From contig NZ_VLOG01000065.1 of the NCBI RefSeq assembly GCF_007655305.1, forward strand, positions 124,001-188,000: a DNA stretch of 64,000 nucleotides, in the 5' to 3' direction. This DNA is from Algoriphagus algorifonticola. GTDB taxonomy: Bacteria > Bacteroidota > Bacteroidia > Cytophagales > Cyclobacteriaceae. Position 1 is the first letter of the stretch. Each line of letters starts with the position of its first letter. Shown here piece after piece: positions 8,833 to 18,459 of the stretch. The translations under genes were made by a program, and so were the position numbers. The notes under the pieces were generated by a model. The model saw only the letters and a list, made by a program, of their open reading frames with translations. It was not told where the DNA came from and ran no database searches.

Positions 8833-11800
8833 ATGAGAAAACCATTAAAAATATTTCTTCTAATTTTTACCCCACTACTCATCCTCTCCATTTTATTGAT
8901 GGCGATTTTGTTCAGTCACCAAGACCGCTTGGTACAAAATGCAATCCAAAGAATCAATGAACAATATGATGGATTCTTAGAACTCGAGGATTCTCATATA
9001 GCTCCTTTCGCCAATTTCCCTTATATCTCCATTGATTTGGAGAATGTCAGTTTTTATGAGTCAAAAACTAAAGACAAGCCACCTTTGTACCAGGCCTCAG
9101 ATATTTATTTGGGATTCAACTTGCTGGATCTGCTTCGCGGGTATTATCACTTGGAAAAAATCAAAATTCAAAATGGTCACTTGGACGTAATCCGATATCC
9201 AAATGGAGATATCAATATCCTACTCGCGAAAGGAATAGATCAGACTTCCTCAGATTCTTTAGAGAGTGAGTTTGATTTGGACGTAAAAGAACTGCTCATT
9301 GAAAATTTTACGCTCCTTTATGAAGACCAAAATACCGGTCAGGACGTCGTAAGTAAAATAAATTCCCTTACTTCTCAAATTCAGGTTTCTGAAGAGCATT
9401 TCTATATTGATTTGTTAGGGGACTTAATCTTGGATGTGGATCAGAATAAGCAACATACTTTCTTTTCTGATAAAGCAATCAGCCTCAATCTGGAAATAGA
9501 CTTCAATCAATCCACCCAAATCATAGAAATTACTCCCAGCTATATTGATTTGGAGCGTTCGAGATTTGGAGTCTCAGGAACACTTGATTTGGATGATGAC
9601 TTCAATACCAACCTAAAGCTGGAGGGGCAAAAACCTAATTTTGATCTCTTTGCGGCCTTTGCTCCAAAAGAAGTAGGTAATGCCCTGAAAGCCTATCAAA
9701 ATGAAGGGGACATCTATTTTATAGGAACAGTCATCGGGAAAGCAGCAAATGGAAATATGCCTGCAATTAATGTGGAGTTCGGTTGCGAAAATGCCTGGTT
9801 TCTCAATCCCGGGGTAAATAAGCGAGTAGATGACATGCGATTCTCTGGTTATTTCACCAATGGAGAAGAGCGAACTTTAGAATCTTCTGAAATTCAGTTA
9901 AAAAACTTTTACGTCCGTCCCGAAAAAGGATCCTTCCAAGGAACATTTTTTATCAAAAATTTCAAGGACCCCTTTATCAATGTGGATCTACATGCAGATC
10001 TAGATTTGGAGTTTCTTAGTGAATTCTTCAATGTGGAAATTTTGGACGAATTACGTGGAGAAGTGACTATAGATATGCACTTCAAGGAGATTTCTGATTT
10101 GGCTTTTGCATTCGATGAATCAGCACCCTTAAAAAATGGCATTGACAGTGAAATAACTGTCCGCAATTTGAGTTTCAAATTACCCAATCATCCCATCCCT
10201 ATCAGTAATGCTAATATGCGAGGAGTGATGCGTTCCGGAGCAGTGGTTTTAGACACCTTATCATTCAATTTGGGTGAAAATGACTTTAATTTCAAAGGAA
10301 CTTTAAGTGATTTTCCAGCAGTATTTCACGGATACAAAACCCCTGTCAAAGCATCTTTTTTGGCCTCAAGCAAAAAAATAAAGTTCAAAGAGGTTTTAGC
10401 ATTCAACCCGGCTTTGGCAGATTCTACAACAGAAGAGATTTCCGATTTCTCCATCAAATTAGCATTCGAGACGACTGGAGACCAACTTTCCAATTTTGAG
10501 TATTTACCAAAAGGTGAGTTTTTTATCGAAGATTTCTACGGTAAACTAGCACACTATCCGCATACCTTCCATGACTTTCATGCAGATGTAATTGTAGATG
10601 AAGAAAACCTTGTTTTGAAGGATTTTTCAGGAGAGATAGACCAAACAGATTTTCACTTCAGTGGGCTTATCGAAAATTATCCCAAGTGGTTTCTACCCAT
10701 AACCAAAGGAGAAAGCAGCTTTGAATTTGACCTAACCAGCAATTACCTTCATCCTGGTGACCTTCTGAGCTATCAAGGCAACAATTACCTCCCAGAAGAA
10801 TATAAAAACGAAGAATTCAAGGATCTAAAGCTGCACGGTAAGCTTGACCTACATTATGATAGCTTGTTTCAGTCAGCGGACTTCTACTTGACAGAGTTAA
10901 GTTCGAAAATGAAGCTGCATCCCCTCAAACTGGAGAAATTCAATGGCAGGGTGCATTTTGAAGATGAGCACTTGCTCGTTGAAAACTTCTCAGGTAAAAT
11001 GGGAAAAAGTGATTTTCTTCTAAACCTTACTTGGTATACCGGTCAAGACCCTGTATTACAAAAGCGAGACAATGTCTTTAAGCTGACTTCCTCCAAGCTA
11101 GACTTGGATGCTTTGATGAATTACAATGCCTCAGCAAATACCAAAACACAGCATGATTCGGCATTCAATATTTTTGAAATACCCTTTTCAGATTTCAAGT
11201 TTTCCATTACTGTCAAAGAATTGAATTATCATACTTTTTGGTTGGAGGACTTTTCATTTTCGGGAAGAATGACGCCTGACCATTTCATCTATTTGGACAA
11301 TATGGAAGTGCATACTGCTGATGGGAAATTAAATGTGAAAGGTTATTTCAACGGTTCAAATCCAAAGGAAATCTATTTTTCGAGCAAGATGATTGCTGAG
11401 AAATTGGACTTGGACAAGTTGATGGTAAAGTTTGAAAACTTTGGACAGGAATACTTAATCAATCAAAATCTCCATGGAAAAATTAGTGGTACGATTGAAA
11501 GCAAATTTTTGGTTTACCCTGACTTGACTCCTATCATTGAGAAGAGCTCTGCAAAAATGGATTTGACTGTTCACAATGGAAGTTTGGTAAATTTCACTCC
11601 TCTACAAGCCATGTCTAGCTATTTTAAAGATAAAAACCTCAACCTAGTTCGGTTTGACACCCTTCAAAATACATTCAATCTCCAAAATGGAGTATTGGAG
11701 ATTCCCAGTATGACGATTAATTCTAGTTTGGGCTTTATGGAAATTTCCGGGAAACAAGGTTTGGACTTGACCATGGATTACTATCTAAGAATCCCGCTAG

Positions 11801-11979
11801 GTCTCGTCACCAAAGCAGGTTTCCAGTCTTTATTTGGTAAAAAACAGGAAGAGATCGACCCTGAGAGGGAAGATGCCATTGTCTACAGAGATCAGGACAA
11901 GCGCATCAGATTTGTGAATCTAAATTTGACAGGAACTCCGGAAGATTATAAAATTGCCCTACAAAAAGAAAGAAATTAA
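8833..11979 (+). CDS. AsmA-family protein (long bridge-like envelope protein)
   Basis: 1048-aa protein with one N-terminal membrane anchor (about residues 5-28) followed by a very long beta-rich periplasmic region and an AsmA-like C-terminal domain from about residue 850 (patterns such as DLTVHNGSLVNFTPLQAMS and the closing LNLTGTPEDYKIAL). AsmA-like proteins are proposed to form grooves that move phospholipids between inner and outer membranes; that role is inferred from the family. It stands alone between two repeat-filled gaps, so no operon context helps. Length fits Bacteroidota members. Confidence 0.85.
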   Translation: MRKPLKIFLLIFTPLLILSILLMAILFSHQDRLVQNAIQRINEQYDGFLELEDSHIAPFANFPYISIDLENVSFYESKTKDKPPLYQASDIYLGFNLLDLLRGYYHLEKIKIQNGHLDVIRYPNGDINILLAKGIDQTSSDSLESEFDLDVKELLIENFTLLYEDQNTGQDVVSKINSLTSQIQVSEEHFYIDLLGDLILDVDQNKQHTFFSDKAISLNLEIDFNQSTQIIEITPSYIDLERSRFGVSGTLDLDDDFNTNLKLEGQKPNFDLFAAFAPKEVGNALKAYQNEGDIYFIGTVIGKAANGNMPAINVEFGCENAWFLNPGVNKRVDDMRFSGYFTNGEERTLESSEIQLKNFYVRPEKGSFQGTFFIKNFKDPFINVDLHADLDLEFLSEFFNVEILDELRGEVTIDMHFKEISDLAFAFDESAPLKNGIDSEITVRNLSFKLPNHPIPISNANMRGVMRSGAVVLDTLSFNLGENDFNFKGTLSDFPAVFHGYKTPVKASFLASSKKIKFKEVLAFNPALADSTTEEISDFSIKLAFETTGDQLSNFEYLPKGEFFIEDFYGKLAHYPHTFHDFHADVIVDEENLVLKDFSGEIDQTDFHFSGLIENYPKWFLPITKGESSFEFDLTSNYLHPGDLLSYQGNNYLPEEYKNEEFKDLKLHGKLDLHYDSLFQSADFYLTELSSKMKLHPLKLEKFNGRVHFEDEHLLVENFSGKMGKSDFLLNLTWYTGQDPVLQKRDNVFKLTSSKLDLDALMNYNASANTKTQHDSAFNIFEIPFSDFKFSITVKELNYHTFWLEDFSFSGRMTPDHFIYLDNMEVHTADGKLNVKGYFNGSNPKEIYFSSKMIAEKLDLDKLMVKFENFGQEYLINQNLHGKISGTIESKFLVYPDLTPIIEKSSAKMDLTVHNGSLVNFTPLQAMSSYFKDKNLNLVRFDTLQNTFNLQNGVLEIPSMTINSSLGFMEISGKQGLDLTMDYYLRIPLGLVTKAGFQSLFGKKQEEIDPEREDAIVYRDQDKRIRFVNLNLTGTPEDYKIALQKERN

Positions 11980-12091
11980 AGGGGCACTATCATAGGATAT
12001 AATCCTAATAATCAGCGATTTTCTTACAAATCCAGGATCTTCTATCAGGGTTTAATTCAAATCAGTCGCATGGCGACGAAAGATCATCTAG

Positions 12092-12111
12092 CCAGAGATT
12101 AAAATCTCTGG
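12092..12111. repeat. Short perfect hairpin CCAGAGAT/ATCTCTGG
   Basis: An 8-bp inverted repeat with the four-base loop TAAA lies 110 bases after the AsmA stop. There is no T tract, so it is more likely part of the repeat mosaic than a terminator. Confidence 0.5.
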
Positions 12112-12169
12112 AAATAATTGGCGAGAGGTCCTTCCCAGTCCCATCGAGACGGCCCATATGAGTTGATTA

Positions 12170-12655
12170 GCTCTTCGGAATCCGCGATAGAGATTGAGAG
12201 TAATTCCGAGGCCTTAACGTGGGGTTTGCAGTCCAAATGAAATCATGAGTGCTTTATTTAACCATTCAGCTCTAAACCCTTCCCTAAGGCCATGGAAACA
12301 TTGAACTCTGAACCTTCTCTTCCATACCTACTGCATGGAAAAGCACCATGTATCTTTTTCTACCTATCTCAAATCCCTACGGGATTTTAATTAGTCTCCC
12401 TATCATTCCGTCAATCAGCAATCTTCGTGAAGGCGCGGTGGGTCGTCGTGGCAGCGGGGTGTGGGTTGATTTGTGGGGGGAAGCTTAGCCACGACAAGGC
12501 TTTTGGTTACTTTTTGCCTAAAAAGTAACGAGAGAAAAGGTTCTACCTAGCTCTAATCCCTACGGGGTTAAAATTAGCCTTATTCACAAATCTAAAATAA
12601 GCGAAGCTCCAAAGGGGAGTTGCCCCATATCTTGCCGATGGCATATCTTCTATAT
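12170..12655. repeat. Intergenic repeat mosaic, block 2
   Basis: Diverged copies of the block 1 units: unit A at 12170-12250, unit B at 12310-12395 (CTACTGCATGGA, CCCTACGGG) with a partial third copy at 12541-12582, and unit C at 12630-12655 (TGCC-GAT-GGCA). Between them lies a locally GC-rich stretch (about 12430-12500). The order A-B-C is the same as in block 1. No gene is supported here. Confidence 0.75.
12506..12529. repeat. 10-bp perfect inverted repeat GTTACTTTTT/AAAAAGTAAC
   Basis: Perfect 10-bp arms around the loop GCCT. The same kind of GTTACTTTTT palindrome is common between genes in Bacteroidota (from memory). It has no obvious partner gene and may be bidirectional. Confidence 0.6.
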
Positions 12656-12743
12656 CTTGAAAAATATCTTTTCAAGCTTTTCACCAAAACGCAATTAGGG
12701 CTATAGAATCCTTCAAAATCCACTTTCTCTCCCAGAACAGCTA

Positions 12744-12781
12744 AAAACAAAAAGCCCCGCAAATCTTAAACTTGCAGGGCT
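12744..12781 (-). terminator. Intrinsic terminator of the PhoH gene
   Basis: On the minus strand AGCCCTGCAA (12781-12772) pairs with TTGCGGGGCT (12762-12753), one mismatch, followed by TTTTTGTTTTT. It lies 20 bases beyond the PhoH stop. Confidence 0.88.
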
Positions 12782-12800
12782 AAATCATTAATAATTTATT

Positions 12801-14147
12801 CTATAACAACTCATTGGCCAAATTGGCCAATTCAGACCGCTCTCCTTTCTCTAACTTGATATGAGCATAAAGAGGATGGTCTTTGACACGATCTATCAAA
12901 TAAGACAAGCCATTGGACTGAGAATCCAAATAAGGTGTATCTATCTGATGAACATCCCCAGTAAATACAATCTTGGTATTTTCTCCTGCCCTAGAGATAA
13001 TCGTCTTGATCTCATGCGGAGTCAAATTCTGGGCTTCATCCACGATAAAGAAGATATTGGACAAGGATCTACCACGTATATAAGCCAGTGGCTGAATTAC
13101 CAACTTTTCCTGATTGACCAATTCAGTAATTTTCTGGTATTCCTTATCGGTTTCCTTATACTGATTTTGGATAAATTTCAAGTTGTCCCATAGCGGCTCC
13201 ATGTAGGGATTCAACTTGGACTTGATATCTCCTGGCAAATACCCGATATCCTTATTGGATAGGGGTACAATAGGTCGAGCCAAGAATATTTGTTTATAAT
13301 CTCTCCGCTGCTCCAAAGCACCTGCCAAAGCAAGCAAAGTTTTACCCGTACCTGCTACTCCCTGAATCGAAACCAATCTGATATTGGGATTGGTGATGGC
13401 ATTCAAAGCGAATGTTTGCTCAGCGTTCTTTGGCTTAATATTATACGCCAGTTTTTTATCCACCCGCTCCAGAATATTCTCTTCCGGATTGTAGTAGGCC
13501 AAAACTGAATTTTTATCGCTTCTTAGAATATAATAAGCGTTAGCCTTTCGCTTACGCGTGCCTAATACCTCTTTGGCGTCAATATAACCAGATTCATAAA
13601 GCTTATTGATAGCAGCCGGATCTACATCATCCAACATATACTTTCCGGTATTTTCAAGCTCATTGATGTTCTTGATCTTACCGGTTTCATAGTCTTCTGC
13701 ATGGATCTCCAGGGATTTTGCCTTTAGTCGCAAATTGATATCCTTGGATACCAAAATGACCTTTCGGTTTTTCTCGTGCTCCTTCAAATAAAGAGCTGCA
13801 TTGAGAATCTTGTGGTCATTTTTTTCCTCTCCAAAAATCACATTGGCATTGAGTTTATTCTCCGGATTCATCAATACCCGGAAATTACCCTTGGACTTTC
13901 CATTCAATGGAGTCCACTCATGAATCATATGGTCTTGGGAAAGCTTGTCCAACAAGCGTATAAACTCCCGCGCCTCGAAATTTTTGGTGTCATTGCCCTT
14001 TTTGAACTGATCCAGCTCTTCCAATACGGTAATCGGAATCACTACATCATGTTCGGCAAAATTCATAATGGAATTGTGTGCATACAGGATCACAGATGTG
14101 TCCAGCACAAAAATTTTCCGCTCTTTTTCAGCTTTGGCTCTAGGCAT
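12801..14147 (-). CDS. PhoH-family ATPase with N-terminal PIN domain
   Basis: 448 aa. Residues ~10-140 form a PIN nuclease domain (FVLDTSVILY with the first Asp, then acidic positions up to LVSKDINLRLKA). Residues ~235-445 are a PhoH P-loop ATPase/helicase domain: Walker A GVAGTGKT (263-270, Lys269), RPIVPL, Walker B FIVDEAQNL, and FTGDVHQID. PIN-PhoH (PhoH2-type) proteins are sequence-dependent RNA helicases/RNases in other bacteria; the same activity is inferred here. The gene appears monocistronic with its own terminator. Confidence 0.93.
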   Translation of the reverse strand: MPRAKAEKERKIFVLDTSVILYAHNSIMNFAEHDVVIPITVLEELDQFKKGNDTKNFEAREFIRLLDKLSQDHMIHEWTPLNGKSKGNFRVLMNPENKLNANVIFGEEKNDHKILNAALYLKEHEKNRKVILVSKDINLRLKAKSLEIHAEDYETGKIKNINELENTGKYMLDDVDPAAINKLYESGYIDAKEVLGTRKRKANAYYILRSDKNSVLAYYNPEENILERVDKKLAYNIKPKNAEQTFALNAITNPNIRLVSIQGVAGTGKTLLALAGALEQRRDYKQIFLARPIVPLSNKDIGYLPGDIKSKLNPYMEPLWDNLKFIQNQYKETDKEYQKITELVNQEKLVIQPLAYIRGRSLSNIFFIVDEAQNLTPHEIKTIISRAGENTKIVFTGDVHQIDTPYLDSQSNGLSYLIDRVKDHPLYAHIKLEKGERSELANLANELL

Positions 14148-14679
14148 GTGCAGGATGTTATTAGTGGTAATTGGTATGATATAAGTTAGAAAAATATATC
14201 TGAGAATATCACTTCAGAGGAATAAAAAATAGTTAAAACTTATCAAGTATGATGTAGGTCGCTGAAATTCAATTTTTTAAAATTTTTGAAATGATTTACT
14301 TACCACAGAAGATGGGTTGTCAATGGTTATTGGTTATTAGTTATTGGGGATTGAAACAAAAGCCTGGTGAACTATTTGACTTTTAAAAAATCTCCTGCGA
14401 TGAATAGAGGAAGGACAGCAGGCTAAAACCTATGATTCCTAAGCTTTATCTAAAGTTTTAAAAAATCTCACAATTCTCCGAAGAAGCCACGTATTTTACT
14501 CTATCTACCTGAATTGATCTAAAAGCAATTCGCCTTTTACAAAGGGGGCAAGGAGGGATTCTAATGAAAAATCAATCACCTAATGATCAAATAATTTTCA
14601 AACAAAGCAGGAGGAATTAAACTAGCTTTTTCAACAATCAAATACTCTGAATGGTAAGGTTCCACCCTTCATACAAGGC
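14148..14679. other. Intergenic gap with a short heptamer repeat
   Basis: No gene is supported in these 532 bases. A degenerate tandem heptamer runs at 14325-14345 (GGTTATT, GGTTATT, AGTTATT). Otherwise I see only AT-rich unique sequence, including the upstream region of the PhoH gene. Confidence 0.55.
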
Positions 14680-17622
14680 TTAATCCAACAAGGCAGCAAT
14701 ATCTTCCTGATCCAGACTTTTCATAAAGCTTTCTTCCGTTGATATCAATTCTCCGGCCAATGCCAGCTTACGGTTTTGCAAAGCCATAATCTTTTCTTCT
14801 ACGGAGCCTCTACTGATAAATTTATAGATAATGACTTTATTTTCCTGTCCAATTCTATGCGCTCTGTCTATTGCCTGAGCCTCCACAGCTGGATTCCACC
14901 ATGGATCCAATAAGAATACATATTCCGCTTTGGTCAGGTTTAAGCCAACACCACCGGCTTTTAGTGAAATCAAAAAGACCTTCACATCCTCCTGCTCCTG
15001 GAATTTTTCTACCTGAGCTTGTCTATCCTTCGTGGAACCATCTAAGTAGGAATAGGTGATCCCCTGCTCCTCCAAATATTCTCTGACAATGGAAAGATGT
15101 CTCACAAATTGACTAAATACCAATACCTTGTGCCCTTCCGAAATAGTGGACTGCAGCATGTAGGTGATATCCTCCAATTTTCCGGACTCTCCTTTGTAAT
15201 CCTCTCGTACCAGTTTCGGGTGATTGGCAATCTGCCTCAATTGAGTCAATCCTCTCAACAAGGTAAATTGCTGCGCACCTCTTCCAATCAGGGAACTCTC
15301 CCCAATGATCTTCTCCCGATAATAAGACTTCACCTCCTCGTAAACTTTCTCCTGCTCCTCGGTCATGGCAGAGTACTTCACATTGGTAATCTTCTCAGGA
15401 AGATCAGTGGCTACCTGAGATTTGAGTCTCCTCAAGATGAAAGGCTTGATCATGGAATGGAGCTTGATGGCTTTGTCCTTATCATTCTGCTTTTCTATGG
15501 GTTGAAGAAACTGCTTTTTGAAAGAATTCTGATTTCCCAATAATCCCGGATTCACAAAATTCATCTGAGACCAAAGATCCATAGTACCATTTTCAACAGG
15601 AGTACCTGTCAAAATCAGCTTTTGCTTAGACTTCAATTTATTGACAGCATTTGCAATATTGGAACCGGGATTTTTGATGGCCTGGGACTCATCCAAAATG
15701 ATGTAATTGAAGTAAAAATCCTTCAAAATATTGATATCCAAACGGGTAATACCATAAGAGGTTAGCACCAAATCGTAATCCCTGAATTTCCAGGGATCTT
15801 TGATTCTCTGGGTTCCTGTATAAACCAATATTTTCAGTTCGGGGGTAAACTTTCGAGCTTCCAGTTCCCAGTTGTAAATCAAGGACGTTGGCATGACTAA
15901 CAAGGAACAGAAACCCGGATTCTCCTGCTTTTCATGGGCAAGCAAGGCCAGGGTTTGAACCGTCTTACCCAAACCCATATCATCTGCCAAACAGCCTCCG
16001 AAACGGAATTCATTCAAAAATCTTAACCAATTGTAACCTGCCTTCTGATAAGGCCTCAATTCGCCTTCGAAATAATCCGGCAATTCATAATCATCGATGG
16101 CCTCAAAATCTCGTAGCTTTTCTAGCTTTCTGGTAAGCGTCAATTGCACCAGATTACCCTCCTCCAGCTGCTTGGCCAAAGCCAAATGATGCTTGCGCAT
16201 AATAATGGAATCTTGGGTTGTCCCTTCCTCCATAAAGGAAAACAACTCTGAATAATTGACAAACCAGGATGCAGGAATTACGGCAATCTCTCCGTTGGGC
16301 AATTCAAAGTCCGTCTTACCCTGCATAATCAGCTTGCGCACTTTAGCAAATGGCACCAAATAGATCCCAAACTTAATCTGCGCCTTGACATCAAACCAGT
16401 CAATGTTTTCATTGACCTCAATGTCAATATTTGCTCTTCCTAGATGATAAACCTTACCAGAGGCATTTTTATGCTGAATGATTTTAATTTTCTTTTCTTC
16501 CAGCGCATCTTCATTTTCGCCAATCCACTCAAATGCTTTGGACTTGGGGAGGGCTACTTTTCCATCTCGGAGCTCCAAACCCAGATCTTTCAGGAATTTG
16601 CCAAAAGACTTTTCTTTTTGAAGACTACGTATCGTCTTTTTGAATAAAAATTCCCCGTCTTTTTCGATTAAGGATACTGAATTGCCCACTGAGCTATCCG
16701 TACCTTTTTCAACAGGAAAGTCTGAATCACCATATTGAAAACGGAGCTCAAATATGATTTTGTCCTCTTCCAGTGGCTCTCCTTCCTCACCAAAAAGATT
16801 TGCTCCTTGGTTTCCTGGAAGCTCCTGAATTTTCAGCAAAACCTCGGGAGTACCTCTGTCAATCGTGATTTCAAATCCTCTCGCATCTACATCGTATTGA
16901 GTCAGCATAGGAGCCATAAACTTCCTGAAATAGGTAGGCTCCATTTTCTTATCGATGAGGATAAATTTCTTATTCAAAAATGGCTGCAACTTCTTCCCAT
17001 CTATATCTTTTTCAAAGTGAAAAAGCTGTGAATTCACAATCAACCAAGCAGGCTCTTTACAGATCAGGTAACCTCCTTTGTATTGCCAATCCAGGCGCTC
17101 TCCTCTAAACTTGATGGTGGGATAATAATGGGTATTGTCAGGATTTTTATGAAAATGAAAGATGACAGTTGCCCGTTCAGCATTGATCTGAATCTCTTTC
17201 CAGGCTGGATTTCCATCACTTCCCATTTCAAAAAGTCTTTTGCCAATAAGCAGCGGTAATATCTTGGACCGTTGAATCTCCAACCTTGCCTCCACCAAGG
17301 CTTGAGTATTCTTGTCTTCGGTCTTAGGATCAAAAATCTTGGTTAAATAGTCCTTTGGACGAATATTTTTCTTTTTGGGAATGAAGCTCTTGATCACTTC
17401 CTCAGGCTGCATGGCATCCATCATCTTGATCAGCTTGTAGTCCCTTTCATCTAAACCGGAATCGAATTCTTTGGCATTGGCAGAACTGATATTTTGAAAA
17501 GCATAGGAAAGCCTGTCCTTATCATCCAGCTGCACCACAAAGGATTCAAATAATAATCCTAGAAATTCATGATTAAAAATAGAATATACGATCTGAAAGG
17601 GCTTGTCAGAATCTACAATCAT
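14680..17622 (-). CDS. SNF2-family DEAD/DEAH helicase
   Basis: 980-aa Swi2/Snf2 ATPase. The first ~500 residues are a bacterial SNF2 accessory region. The SNF2_N motor begins near 525: motif I DDMGLGKT (Lys553), LVMPTSLIYNW, DESQAIKN (motif II, DESQ instead of DEAH), and LTGTPVENG. The helicase C domain carries VLVFSQFVRH, GGVGLNL and DRAHRIGQ. Such proteins translocate on double-stranded DNA and remodel DNA-bound proteins; the role in bacteria is mostly unknown. No zinc-binding SWIM motif was noticed. It appears to be transcribed alone. Confidence 0.93.
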   Translation of the reverse strand: MIVDSDKPFQIVYSIFNHEFLGLLFESFVVQLDDKDRLSYAFQNISSANAKEFDSGLDERDYKLIKMMDAMQPEEVIKSFIPKKKNIRPKDYLTKIFDPKTEDKNTQALVEARLEIQRSKILPLLIGKRLFEMGSDGNPAWKEIQINAERATVIFHFHKNPDNTHYYPTIKFRGERLDWQYKGGYLICKEPAWLIVNSQLFHFEKDIDGKKLQPFLNKKFILIDKKMEPTYFRKFMAPMLTQYDVDARGFEITIDRGTPEVLLKIQELPGNQGANLFGEEGEPLEEDKIIFELRFQYGDSDFPVEKGTDSSVGNSVSLIEKDGEFLFKKTIRSLQKEKSFGKFLKDLGLELRDGKVALPKSKAFEWIGENEDALEEKKIKIIQHKNASGKVYHLGRANIDIEVNENIDWFDVKAQIKFGIYLVPFAKVRKLIMQGKTDFELPNGEIAVIPASWFVNYSELFSFMEEGTTQDSIIMRKHHLALAKQLEEGNLVQLTLTRKLEKLRDFEAIDDYELPDYFEGELRPYQKAGYNWLRFLNEFRFGGCLADDMGLGKTVQTLALLAHEKQENPGFCSLLVMPTSLIYNWELEARKFTPELKILVYTGTQRIKDPWKFRDYDLVLTSYGITRLDINILKDFYFNYIILDESQAIKNPGSNIANAVNKLKSKQKLILTGTPVENGTMDLWSQMNFVNPGLLGNQNSFKKQFLQPIEKQNDKDKAIKLHSMIKPFILRRLKSQVATDLPEKITNVKYSAMTEEQEKVYEEVKSYYREKIIGESSLIGRGAQQFTLLRGLTQLRQIANHPKLVREDYKGESGKLEDITYMLQSTISEGHKVLVFSQFVRHLSIVREYLEEQGITYSYLDGSTKDRQAQVEKFQEQEDVKVFLISLKAGGVGLNLTKAEYVFLLDPWWNPAVEAQAIDRAHRIGQENKVIIYKFISRGSVEEKIMALQNRKLALAGELISTEESFMKSLDQEDIAALLD

Positions 17623-17773
17623 AAAATTAGAAGATCAGGAATTGCCTACTCAAACAGGGGTTTTGAGCAAGACAAATACGGTGAGAGTTGAGTTTTTTTG
17701 AAATAATCAGCTTGTAAATTAATAAAAATCCGGGCAGAAATGGATTGATATTGGCCTTTTTTAGAAAAATTGA

Positions 17774-17809
17774 CAAAAAAATGCCCGTTTCTTTAAAAAA
17801 AACAGGCAT
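17774..17809 (-). terminator. Intrinsic terminator of the ileS-lspA operon
   Basis: On the minus strand a 10-bp stem ATGCCTGTTT/AAACGGGCAT (17809-17800 and 17790-17781, one mismatch) is followed by seven T. It lies 10 bases beyond the lspA stop. Confidence 0.92.
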
Positions 17810-17818
17810 TAATTATAT

Positions 17819-18442
17819 TTATTCCTGAATCTCTACCTTTTCTTCAGGAACTTTTTCTTCCTCTTTTTCCGGGAAAAATCTGCTCTGAAAAATCAAAATA
17901 ATAGCTACTCCCACGAATATAGAAGCATCCGCCACATTGAAAATAGGCCAAAGTGCCGTGTATTGACCACCCCAAAGAGGTAACCACTCCGGCAAATAGC
18001 CTTCCCAAATATCAAAATAAAACATATCTACCACCTGCCCATGAAACCAGGGAGTGGGTGCATCATAAGGAGCATTATTTAACCAAACACCATAAAATAT
18101 AGAATCTACTAAATTACCTATTGCACCTCCTAATATCATAGCAATACATACTATAAATACAGGATGATTTTTCTTTTGAATTATATAATACAGATAATAA
18201 CCTATTCCAAACATAGCTATCAAGCGGAAGCTGGTCAAAATCATTTTACCATATTCTGTGCCCAACTCCATCCCAAAAGCCATTCCTGGATTAGTGGTAT
18301 AGTGGAGCTTAAACCAGTCTCCAAAAATCTGAATCTGTCCTGGAGTGCCAAAGTCCATTTGAAAATGAACGAGCATCTTCACCACCTGATCCACTACAAT
18401 CACCAAAAAGGCAATCCCGAAGTATTTAATGTATTTGTTCAT
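17819..18442 (-). CDS. lspA: Lipoprotein signal peptidase II
   Basis: Inner-membrane aspartyl protease that cleaves prolipoprotein signal peptides ahead of the lipid-modified cysteine. 207 aa with four membrane segments. Catalytic aspartates are recognisable: Asp113 in GGAIGNLVDSIF and Asp172 in FNVADASIF. The loop between them (about 118-160) is longer than in Proteobacteria (about 160-170 aa total), as seen in Bacteroidota. The C-terminal tail is strongly acidic (EKEEEKVPEEK). It starts 17 bases after the ileS stop, so the two form an operon closed by a strong terminator. Confidence 0.96.
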   Translation of the reverse strand: MNKYIKYFGIAFLVIVVDQVVKMLVHFQMDFGTPGQIQIFGDWFKLHYTTNPGMAFGMELGTEYGKMILTSFRLIAMFGIGYYLYYIIQKKNHPVFIVCIAMILGGAIGNLVDSIFYGVWLNNAPYDAPTPWFHGQVVDMFYFDIWEGYLPEWLPLWGGQYTALWPIFNVADASIFVGVAIILIFQSRFFPEKEEEKVPEEKVEIQE

Positions 18443-18459
18443 CGTTTCCTGTTTGCTAT

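Noticed and set aside
17627..17809. 60-aa minus-strand ORF after lspA
   Set aside because: It starts inside the lspA terminator hairpin and has no recognisable features.
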